Shown here in pieces: positions 36,801 through 48,800 of a stretch of 64,000 nucleotides of DNA. The DNA comes from Bemisia tabaci (lineage: Eukaryota > Arthropoda > Insecta > Hemiptera > Aleyrodidae): contig NC_092796.1 in assembly GCF_918797505.1 (NCBI RefSeq), positions 60,790,851 through 60,854,850 on the forward strand, read 5' to 3'. The notes beneath the pieces are model-generated. The model was not told where the DNA came from. It saw nothing but the letters and a program-made list of their open reading frames with translations, and did no database searches. Position numbers and translations under genes: made by a program. Position 1 is the stretch's first letter. The number at the start of each line of letters is the position of its first letter.

Positions 36801-39800
36801 CACACGAATTTCTACACAATTTCTTATAGACTTTTATAATCGATGGCGAAAAAGCAATAGCCAGGCGATAAAGTGTAAAGCCCGGCGATAGGAACTATAG
36901 CACGGCTGCAGAATTTTTTATTGCTTCGTATAGCCTGGCCGTATGATTTTCTCCGCATTCTACAGCCAGCTATATGATTTTCTGTACCCTTCTTCAGCCG
37001 GTTATAAGAATTCCTATGGTATTTTGAAACGCAGCTCTTATCGCCAATTTTTACCAGGGATAGGAGTAAATAAATGGTTCACACCGCGTGCTTTTTTTTT
37101 ATAATAATACAAATCAATGTTGAAGGATAAACATTTTTTTACTGATCCTTAAATATGGGGAAAGATTCCTGCAAGATGTAACACCGGTTGGTAGTTAAAA
37201 TTACGGCGAAGGACGAAGTATCGGTCTGAGAGGATCACATGTTGCGTCAGATATGGTGGTGGTGGTGGGGGGGGGGGGGGGGGGGCAAGTGTAAGCCCGG
37301 TTTCAAATTACACCATAAAATTTTGGAATAAGCTTTTAATACTGTCATCAATAATTCTGGTAAGATTTATGATGACATGAATTGTAGAAAATTCTTGTTC
37401 TATAATGTAATTGTGCATAAATATGATTCAGGAAGCGGAAAAAGATGTTAAACATTCCTGAAAGGTATTATTCTAGCAGATACCACACAAATATGTATTC
37501 CCATGGTTGGGTTCGCACTATTGTTGCGCAGAAAACAAAGTGTCATAAATGAAAGGATTATGCTAAACTAATGTTGGTCGCAACTAAGTCTAATCCTTGA
37601 ATATACTCGGAAACTACGCAACTCCGTTCGGACTTCGTAGGTGTACACTGCCTTTAAATTTTTTTACATAGGTTGTCCCAAAAGTACTGCACGTTTTTTT
37701 CTTATTGACGAACGGTAGTAGATATCAAAATGCGGTTTGTGTAGTCTTAAAGACCGGCCAATTACCGATAAAACAAGACAAATCCGAGCTCTCTAAGTCA
37801 AAAAATAACCAAGTTACAGCGTTTTGAAAATGACTTGTAGAGGGGACCCCTACGGGATTTTCAGCTTCTTTTCTGGAAAAAAAACAAAGAGTTGATTGTT
37901 TTTTTTTTTGGACAAACGGTAGCAGATATCAAAATGCGGTTTGTGTAGTCTTAAAGACCAAGCAATTACCAATAAAACAAGACAAATCTGAGCTCTCTAA
38001 GTCAAAAAATGACCAAGTTACAGTGTTTTGAAAATGACTTGTAGAGGTGACCCCTTCAGGATTTTTAGCTTCTTTTCTGGAAAAAACAAAGATTTGATTG
38101 ATCAAAAATTCTACAGAGAAATCGTCGCGATCGAATGAAGTTGGTAACATGATATCAGCCCGGACCTTGCACCCTGCGATTTTTGGTTATTCCCTACGTT
38201 GAAAAAGGGCTTTAGAGGCAGGAAGTTTAACTCCATCAACGATATGAAAAGAGCTGTTGAAACTTTCTTAAAGAACATTAGGCAAGAAGAATTCGAAAAA
38301 ACCATCTTTGAAGAATTGGGAAGAACGGTTGCGGCGCTGTGTGGCAAGTGATGGAGGGTATTTTGAGAAGAAACTAGTGTCCAGTCATCCAGTGAAGAAG
38401 AGTAAATGCTAGTAATCTTGGTAAGATTCTGCAAAATTGATTTAATAAAACCACTTGAATCCTTAATTCTTTGTTTTTTTTCCAGAAAAGAAGCTGAAAA
38501 TCCCGTAGGGGTCCCCTCTACAAGTCATTTTCAAAACGCTGTAACTTGGTCATTTTTTGACTTAGAGAGCTCGGATTTGTCTTGTTTTATCGGTAATTGG
38601 CCGGTCTTTAAGACTACACAAACCGCATTTTGATATCTACTACCGTTCGTCAATAAGAAAAAAACGTGCAGTACTTTTGGGACAACCTATGTAATCGAAA
38701 AAATAATCAACGTGGTGCTTTCCTAAAACTCCCCAAACATTATTCTTTGAAAAGTTCTAACAGTAAGTTCGATTTAGTGAAAGTTAAACTTTGAAAAAAT
38801 AGAAAAGGAGTAAACGTATTGGACCACCTTAATGGAGATGCAAGGTTTCAGTGTATATAATCATCAAAATATTTAAAATTCAAACGACAGCGGGTAAAAA
38901 CCGTTAAGGATCTGATCAGTGATATCGACTGGTGGATGGTGATCCACACACCGTCCTTCTCAATTTCACAGATTATTTTGAATTTATTAAAGTTAAGGGT
39001 TGCACGCTCAAACGTCAAACAAATGCACGAGAAGTTCTGCACTTTAAAGAATTTCCACTCGTTCGTCTCAAGTCAGTCAAAATCTGAAAAATATTCTTCC
39101 TACAATGCATTAAAATCAAACTATAATGCGAAAGTTACATTCCGACTCACAGACTTGAACTTTTTTTCGTCCGATTTTTAAAAAAATTGCATTAATGATT
39201 GAGTTTTTTATTCCGTCGTCTTGAGAGAAGCTTAACAATTTTAAAATTCATTCGAATTTCAAAATGAGGAGACAGCCGAACTTTTTCGTTCCAAACTCCA
39301 AGTGTCCAAGTAGAGCACACTAGCCACTTTTTTCCCTCCTCGTTCTTCTCTTAATGAACGTAAAATCAGCTCATAGTCAGTTACAAAAAGGCAAAATGAG
39401 TTCAATGAAAAATGAAGATGTAAGGGAAAATGAACAAAACGGTGAGGGATCTAATGAACAGGACTGGAGCCGAAACTGGGCGCCGAACTGGGAGAGCGCA
39501 GCCGAGACTCCTGAGAGAGAACGCGTATTAAACCTCTGCTTTCTGAGCGCCTTCAATCTCTCCTGCTGGCAAAATCCTTGCCCTCATAATCCTCCTACGA
39601 GTGATTAGCGGTCCGACTTACTGTTCTGACTGTCACCAGGAAAATGTGGGACGAATTTTAGACTTTCCGCAATCATCTGCGGCGAAATTTCATTTTGAGT
39701 GGATGTTTTAATACAGACAGCTTAGTCACTTAGTCAGTCATATTTGATACTTGCTTTTCCTGGTATGTCAGGACTCTTAAAACTTTGACACTGACTTATA

Positions 39801-42800
39801 GCCTCACTTCTTAGCGTGGAGGAGGCTATTATTAACGATTTGTGCTTTGATTAATTACTTTTTACGGTATCTTTCTGCTAAATTTAACCTCAAGAATGGC
39901 GCCATTTAAATTTTTTTCCACCAATTAAAACTATCTTACACTGCATGCGTTTTCAGTGTCATTTGGGTTATTTAGGCCCAAAAATTTATTCGCGTAATCG
40001 GAACGAATTTGAGGTTTTTTTTTAGTAAATTAATCAAACTTAATGTCTGTGAGCGATTTTTCATTGATTAAGCATTGATTATGACAAATAATTGGATACA
40101 AATAATACTCGTAACACAACCTAATTCAGTACTACTGCTGGAAAAAACCTATACTAAAAAACACTCGAACGCACCTCTGTATGCGATGGGCGGCTTATTG
40201 CAGAGACCTGCTTTCTTTGACGTGAGTGTTAATTAAGATATATTACGGAGATGAATCTTAGAAATGATGTAATAGTTCTACTAATTAAGAGAAAAATTAA
40301 AAGGATGGCAGAGTTAAAATTAAAGAACTTTACAAAACACTTATGAAAAAATTCGGCCTAGGTATGACTACAAAGGCTAATCAGTTGGAAGATTGGATGT
40401 ATGTACAGTATTGATGAAATGAGACATTAAATTGGAAAAGTTTTCAATAAAAAATTCGTGACTTGCCTTCATTAATACTTCTAACACGCAAACACAAATG
40501 TTAGCAATCTGGGCCGGGCAAGCCGTAGTTCGCCTAAAGAGTATACTTGCTTTCTTCAATATTGACCAGGAATATGGAGAAAAATCAAACAGACGAATGG
40601 AACTCAACGAGGACAGATAATGGGCCTGTTGCATGCAAGAGATACAGCCATGCGAATAGACTTACTAGAGGTTAAATGACACGAAAATTAAGATGGTCAC
40701 ATTAAAAAAGTCTGATATACACTCCTTACTGCGCAATTTGCGTTGTTAGGAACGCGCTTTTTCAAATTTCCCGCGTCTGGGGGCAGTTTTCTAACGGGAA
40801 CAATTAACGGCATCTCGCGGCTATTTCCGGTCAACTTAAACTGACAACATAACCTAGACATCGGAGCTCGTGATATCGTGAAATAAAATGTAGAAGGATT
40901 GCGTTGGATATTTAAAAGTTGATCGATTTGGTTACCGCATTAAGCGTATACATATGGACCACCATAAGAGATCACGTTGGGTTTGTAAACAAACTGAAGG
41001 AAAAAATAACAACAACAACAACAACAACGACTCGGCATCTTCCGGAAATCACCGAGCCCGCCGTTTGCTCGTTTCCGGTGATTAGAAAACTGCCCCCAGA
41101 CGCGGGAAATTTGAAAAAGCGCGCTCCTAACAACGCAAATTGCGCAGTAAGGAGTATATTTCAGACTTTTTTAATGTGACCATCGTAATTTTCGTGTCAT
41201 TTAACCTCTAAAAAGTTTATTCGCGCGGCTGTATCTCTTGCATGCAACAGGCCCATTCAAGTCCGTCCAAAAAATGATGAGGGAGGCCTGAATGATATTT
41301 CAAAGAATTATGTATTTTCTTCGAAAAATACACTAAAAAGTAAGGATGAAAGATACGGTTCTGAATAATTGCTAGCTACCGTCCCCTGGTAAAAATTGGC
41401 AGTAGAATGTGTGTTCCAAAATACTATAGACCTAAAGCCGGCTGTAAGATTTCCAATAGCTTCTATAGCCGGCTGTACAATTTCTTATAGCCTTTAATAG
41501 CCGATGGCGATTAAGTAACAGCCAGATGATAAAGTTTATGCTAAACGTTACTAAATACGGATACTAGGACTTAGTTAGTTTTTGGACTACCGCTCTCTTT
41601 TTGTGCCGTAGTATCTTGATTTATTTTGCGAGGAAAGCTCCGTACTTTTGAAGGATGCCTGTCATTCTTAATATGTTGGAGCACCTTCAATTTCTTATGA
41701 TACTGTGCAATACTTCTGGTGTAAAATAGTTGCTTCACACGCCGTGGCACGCTGCGGAGCGGCGGGCGGGCAGAGGGCGCGAAACGCGCATTGGCGCCTA
41801 CAAACCTAACAGGGATACTTCACGCATTGCGCAATGCGTGAAGTATCTCTGTTAGGTTTGTAGGCGCCAATGCGTCGCCGCTCCGCTTTGTGCGGTTTTC
41901 ACAGCGTTTTTAAACTCATGATTTTTAAATGTTTGCACTCTCTGTATAGACTATTCTCATTTTAATTGATGAAAAAAAAATATGTTTAAAGGAAAATATA
42001 ATGTGTGTTTTTTAAATATTATGGTAGTTCTGTATCGAACTTAATGATTGCCAAAGCACGCGAATTTCTACACAATTTCTTATAGCCTTTTATAGCCAAT
42101 GGCGATAAAGTGTAAAGCCCGGCGATAGGAACTATAGCCCGACTGTATACTTTTTTATAGCTTCGTATAGCCCAGCTATATGATTTGCTCCGCTTTCTAC
42201 AGTCAGCTATATGATTTTCAATACTCTTCTTTAGTCGGCTATAAGAACTCCTATGGTATTTTGAAACGCAGCTCCTATCGCCAATTTTTACCAGGGTCAA
42301 TTTATTTGCCTTCAATTTCGCAGGATAGTCAATAAGCCTACAGGAGAGTACAAAATTGAATTTGCTTATTCGAAAAAAATCCATTTATTACTTGATTGAA
42401 CACGGCTGGAAGCTCTTTCTTATACAATGTCGTCACTAATTAGGTACGTTGTTAAAACCACCTAGTGAGAATGGTTCGATGGTTCATTTCTTGTGATAAG
42501 TCTTCCCCTACCTGATGCATTTTCGATTTGGATTTCGTGTCTGACGGGAGAGAGCTCTTCCACGGTATTTCTTACACACTTTTCTTTTATTTTTCATGTA
42601 GATACCCTTAATTGAAGCGCTTGAAGGTCAAGGTGCATAAGTGCAGTTTCTAAAAAAAATTGAGATGTTAATGATTTCAGGTAAAACTCGTCTTAAGGCA
42701 TATTCGGTGAAAAATGCGCTCCCCAGTTCCAATTTTTAAGCACCAAGGAGTCAGTTTGAACTTTCATTCCGCCAAAAGGATCAATGTAATTTCGAAACTT

Positions 42801-45800
42801 CAAACACGTATTTCCCGAAATAGCAAAAACTGCGCTTATGGACCTTGCCCTCCAAGCTCCTCAAGTTAATGTGGCATATATTCTTATTTGGTGCTTAAAT
42901 ACAAGTATTTTTCAACATTACAGATGTTTTTTGGGGTTGTTTCCTGAGTAAATCATTAGTTGTCATTGAAACTCGCAAAATTAAAAAAATTGTCTTCTAC
43001 GAGTGACGTAGAATCTGAAGCGTAAACGCCTGAATCAATTACGCATACGCAACAAAATTGTAAATACGCATAAATGATGCGCTTAAAGAGATCATGGCTT
43101 ACATTTAATCACTTATAATCCGTCCAAAAACCGAAAAAAAGTCTTGAGGGTGTTAGAAAATAAAGTCGAACAGTGAAGCAATGCAGCAGTTCAAGCTGGC
43201 GCGCGGTGCGGTGCCTGGCCTGACGCGCCGGCAATCCAAAACGAGTTCATGTGACGTCATACATCTCCACCGTATCTCCATCCACCGCGCCGAAGTACAG
43301 CGATTTCAAGCCCCGCTTCCAACCGGGGGCGTAGCTCAAATGGTAGAGCGCTCGCTTAGCATGCGAGAGGTACCGGGATCGATACCCGGCGCCTCCACTT
43401 ACTTTTTGTGCACGGGGTCCTAGTTTTTTTCGCTTTCATTCCATGTAAACTGCATCGTGTCCGAAACATTATATTTTTATTTTCATTTATTTGGCAAGTG
43501 CAACCTCCCCAAGCAACTAGCACAACTGGCCCCCATAAGAGATGCCTCGTATTATTTATTTCTTTTATTTTTATACTATTCTCTTAGACTTTTTCAGATT
43601 TACATTTCATGTCTATATTTTATTTTCAACATTTTTTTCACGCTTTAATTTTATATCATTACTTTTGTACGCATGGTATTTATAATTTCTAATACATATT
43701 TTTATGGGTATAAGGTTGGCTGCCTTCTTAGCTATCTTGGTTTGATATTGGATATCCGGATTCCAATATCAAGCCAAGATGGCTGGGGATGTTTTTAAGT
43801 GAGAGTCTTTCCGCAAAAATGAGTAAATTTAAGCAAAAACTACGTCAATTACGGGCTTTACAATCGACATATGGCAATAATCGAATTAATAAATCATTTA
43901 AAAAAATTCGTGCTCATAGGTTTGCTGCCTTTTACGGTCTTAACTACCTGCTACAGAATGTCTGGTAATTAAAAAAAAAAAAATTCCCACACAAAAACGG
44001 ACAAAATGCCGGGAAAAAAATTTAAAATTCCCTGACAGACGGAAAAAATAATTACCTGACATTTCTCTGACAAAAAGGATTTCAAGATATTTCTAATTTT
44101 TCGACATGGCTGAACTGATTATATGTAAGTGAGAATTTTTTTTTGGCAAGCCATTTACGTATCAAAGAAGGGTCAGGAAAATCGAATAACACGGATTTTT
44201 CGCAAAATGTTTCGCGAATTTAACTCTCACGGATATTTCTGCCCAAATGTCTACCAGAATATATAATGAAATAAATAGAGAAAAATATATGGTGCCTACA
44301 CTTATGAGAGATATTTTTGCGTCATTTTAAAATTTAAAAGACATCAGCAGAAATTCTGGTAGACATTCGGGTAGAACTCTCCGCGAGAGTTAAATTCGCG
44401 AAACATTTTCCGAAAAATCCGTGTTATTCGATTTCCCTGACCCTTCCTCGACACGAAAACGGCTTGCCAAATCAAATTCCCCGACATTCCGAAATTTCTG
44501 CGGATTCCCTGACGTTTTCCCTGCTTTCCCTGACACAAAAAAAAAAAAACTCCCTGACATTTATCGGTTTTCCTGGTCGCTAGAGACACCCTAAGAGCTC
44601 CATGACCTAACCTCTAGAAGTACCGACGTGTCCGTACTCCGTACTCTCCCGTATACTGCCGTGCTAAGGAAGAACGTCGTATGAGCCATCGGGCGTTGCC
44701 AAATTTCCTTTCACGAATCACTAATTTTCAGGAAAGTTTATGAATATTTTTCTTCCAATTTCTCAGGTAATTTTGTTTGTAATTCGATCTACAGGATCTG
44801 AAAATTTCAAGGAGGAATATTCATAACTTTTCCTAAACATTAACATTTCCTAAGAGAAAACTTGGCAACATTCGAATGCTCATACGGCATTCTTCCTTAG
44901 TACGGGAGCATAAGTACTCTACCTTGAAGCAAAGTTTGCATCGGGCCGAACGGGTGAAAACCACCGTTGGTCGGGCAAAAAATCTGGCGAATCACAGGAT
45001 GGCATCGGGCGAGGAGGATTCCGAAACCTTGGAATGCAGGTTGGTCCCAGGTTCAACTGGTTCGAGGCCCTGGCTCGCATGGTGAATGCGAATGTTGACT
45101 CAGCTGCCTGCGGCGGCGGCGGCGGTCGGGCGGGGGGGGGGGGGGAGAGGGGGTGGCGACGGCCTCTGAGCTTTCGTCCGGGATGAATGAGAGAATGGCG
45201 CGGACGACGGCACCGTTGCCACGCTCCCCGTCCACTCCGTCAGGACCCCCCGTAAAAATCCAGGATTTCATCACGACGCTTGGGAGCGATGGCACCGACG
45301 TTGCCGGCTTGGGCCTAAATTCCCGCTTCAAATCGTGGTTTCGAGGAGGATAGGGTGGAGGATCCGACAACCCTGCCGACGGCCCAGACCCGAGTGAACT
45401 ATGAATGAACGGGTGACTCACGATCCGTGACTTCGCCACACCGCACCCCCCCCCCCCCCCGGGGGGGGGGGGGGCGTAGCCTATGCGTCAAAGCACGGAA
45501 GATATTACTTGCGAACTTGCGACTTGAGGGTCGTATTCGTAGTCGCTCCTAGAACGGCTCCTTTCCTTAAAGAATCCCTTGTGGTTTTCTTTGGGAAAAA
45601 GGGATGTTAACCACTATTTCCGGCCCATTTTAGAAACAATATACATGCCATTGGTTTCCCTGTTCAGATATGCGCTTTTATGGGAGAGCCGGAGATAGTG
45701 GTTCCTATTTGCAAAATGTAATCCAAATGATGCTCATTAAATGGAATCATGAAGAGGACAATTTCTATCAACCTCGTGTGAAATTCAGCGTTATAACTTT

Positions 45801-48800
45801 AGAAACGGATTCTTGCCATGGATTACAATGATTTTTCACTACAAAATGTACAAAGAAGGGAAGGATACTTCTACGATTTTGACGAACATTAAGATAGTTA
45901 CGAACCTACCTCAAAATTTACAAAACTCGCGAGATATTTTCTTCGATAGTTTGCATATTTTGTAGTGGTAAATCATTGTAATCCCTTTCAAAGACCCATT
46001 CTACGCAGTTGGAGTACATTTTACAATTTGGAACTATAAATTCCAGCCCGGTTTAAAGACAACGTAAGGGCCATTAGTTTCCCTATGCGCATAAGTGTTT
46101 TTCCAGAAGAGCCAGAATTTATACTTCCAAATTGCAGAATGCAGTCCAGTTATACTGCTGAATTTTACTTGAGTTATGCAAAAATTCCTTCTTGTGGTGC
46201 CATTTTGTGGGCTTTCTTGAAGCTTCCTTAATAGCAATGTAAATCATATGGGGCCTTCTAAGGAAAGAATCTGTTACAGGAACGACAATGAATACGATCC
46301 TGAGACTTTCAGAGCCGACCTTTCCGTTCCATGGATTGGAACGGAATTCCTTATTCCAAATCCATGGAACTAAGCGATTGGAACACATCGAGAGTTTTGA
46401 AAAAAGCAAAATAGTTGAAAACTGCTGGCATGATGGCGTCAAAATTACGAAGAAAAATATAAGTCGACTGAGATGTTTCAAAACGCCCGTTCTCCCACAT
46501 CCACATCCATATTGAGGTATCGTAAGTGCGAAAACGCCTTCATTTTAGATGACTGCAACTTTTACTACATGTGCAATGTTACGAAACCGGTGAAGTGTGA
46601 GCCTTTTTAATGCAGGGGAGGATTGAGAGAAAACTCAGTGAAAAACACAAATCTGAATCGGAAGATTCCAACGAGAGTGTGTTTGATGAGAAATTGAAGA
46701 AAGAGAAAAGAAGGAAAAGAAGAAACAAACAACATAAAAATAATGATAGAGGGACTGGCCTCTGCGTTTCTTGACAGGAATCCCATCGCGTCAATAGCCG
46801 AAACTTGTTTATAACTAATTGATATTTACTCTTACAAAAGCATCCAGGAAACTTGCTATGCACAGATAAGCCAGGAATAGTGATTCTTCATTGAAAAAAA
46901 AAACCAAATATTGATGTCAAATCGGTTTCGAAATCTAGGAACGGCAAATTGATGTCCGCTTGGGCCAGGACGCCGGGAAACCCGTAAATTCCATCCTGGA
47001 TCCTGGCGAATTTATCACGATGAGGTAGCAACAAAATCGCAACTTTATTCAATAAGTTGCATCATTTCCGCTAAAAATGTTACTTGTACCTCGTTCATCG
47101 GAACAACGCCTCGCCTAACAAATGACCTCACCTGCGGCTTGTAGGCGCGCTGCGCACAATGCTGTTCGAGCAAGAACAGAGGGAGCGCCTTCAATTTATA
47201 GTGTATGCAACATAGGCATCCGTAGAACATGAATATTGCATCACGGCGCTGGTTGCTATCGGCAGCGACCGAAGAGAACGATACGTGCGATGATTGCACA
47301 TAATTCATTCACATTAATTGATCAGATTTTTCCGTCTCCATTTGAGGGGCTTGGAGGGCAAGGCGCATAAGTGCAGTTTTTGAAAAAGTCGAAATATTAA
47401 TAATTTCAAGTAAAACTAGTCTCAATGCATCTCCTATGAAACATTCGCTCTGAAATTCCAATTATTAAGCGTCAGAAAGTCAGTTTGAACTTTCTTTCAA
47501 CCGTACGGATCCATGTAATTTCGAAACTTCGAACACGTATTTCTCGAAATAGCAAAAACTGCACTTATGCACCTTGTGTTCCAAGCCCCCCATCGGCCCA
47601 TCTGGGCATCTTCGGACAGATATTTCGGGTCTGACGAAATTGCAGCCACTTGGACTGGAACGCGCGTTTTAAACCATGGAAATGCAGTCGGAGCAACCGT
47701 CGAATGAACGGATTTTTATTCTCAAACATTTTTCGCCTCCAGCAATGGATACATAAAGAATGGAAGCAGGGTGGCTAGCAAACTTTTCTTTATTATTTTC
47801 TGACTTTTCCCGACTTCTAATGAAGTTCTCTGACTTTTTTACGACCCACTGTCATCGGAAATACCGCTTGAGAGCGTCACGCGGTTGGCACAACAACGCA
47901 ATCAGCTGGCCTGTCGCTGACCCGATTTTTACATGGAACCCGGCTCCACAAACCGATGACCGTTGACGAAATTCCCTGATTTTTCCCGGTCGAGTTGCAT
48001 TCTCTGACTTTTCCCGGTCGAGTTGCATTCCCTGACTTTTCCCGGTCGAGTTGCATTCCCTGATTTTTCCCGGTCGAGTTGCATTCCCTGATTTTTCCCG
48101 GTCGAGTTGCATTCCCTAACTTTCCCGGTCGCTAGCCACCCTAAGGAAGACATGAAATAAGAATCAAGGCTAAGGGAAGTCGTAGGGGCGCATGTGCCTA
48201 CTTAAAAATCGCAGAACAACAGTCATCGAAGCATGGAACTCGGCGAGGGAAGGTCAAAAGAAGGCACCGAGCGACCGAGCCTTCCTTCAGCGGTAACAAC
48301 GTAATATTTCAGTCGGTCCAGCTCAGGTCAAAGCCATGCATATTACTCTCAATGCAGCTGGTCAAACGACTGGCGCAAAAACAACCTCGGCGAAGATGTT
48401 ATCCGAAATGTTCTTGCGGCGGCGGTCTGATTCACCATTTCGACCATTCATCGATCGGGTCTCAGGTGGTCAGCTCTGATGCGCTTCAACTCCCGGTCCC
48501 GCTAACTCTAGTCGAATTAATAAATAACCGGGTAAATACAAAAGATTTACATACGTAGAACTGCTCAAAGGGCTGGGGACCGAGAGCTGCCGTGCTGAGG
48601 AACAACATCGTATGAACCTTCAGGCGTTGCCAAATTTCATCCGATAAAAACCGAATTTTCAGGGAGACTTGTGGATACTTTTCTCCCGATTTTTCAGCTA
48701 ATTTCATTCGCAATTTAGTCTGCAGTATCCGGGATTATTAAAGAAATATGTACAGGGTTGCCACCGAATTTGGAAAATTAAGTTCCCTGACATTTCCCTG

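Noticed and set aside
38111..38434. 107-residue minus-strand frame
   Set aside because: It is the antisense shadow of the mariner transposase fragment on the plus strand.
42616..42862. Considered as a CRISPR-like or regulatory repeat pair with 47343-47591
   Set aside because: It is a pair of dispersed inverted-end MITEs. There are no regular direct repeats with spacers, and CRISPR is not expected in a eukaryotic nuclear region.
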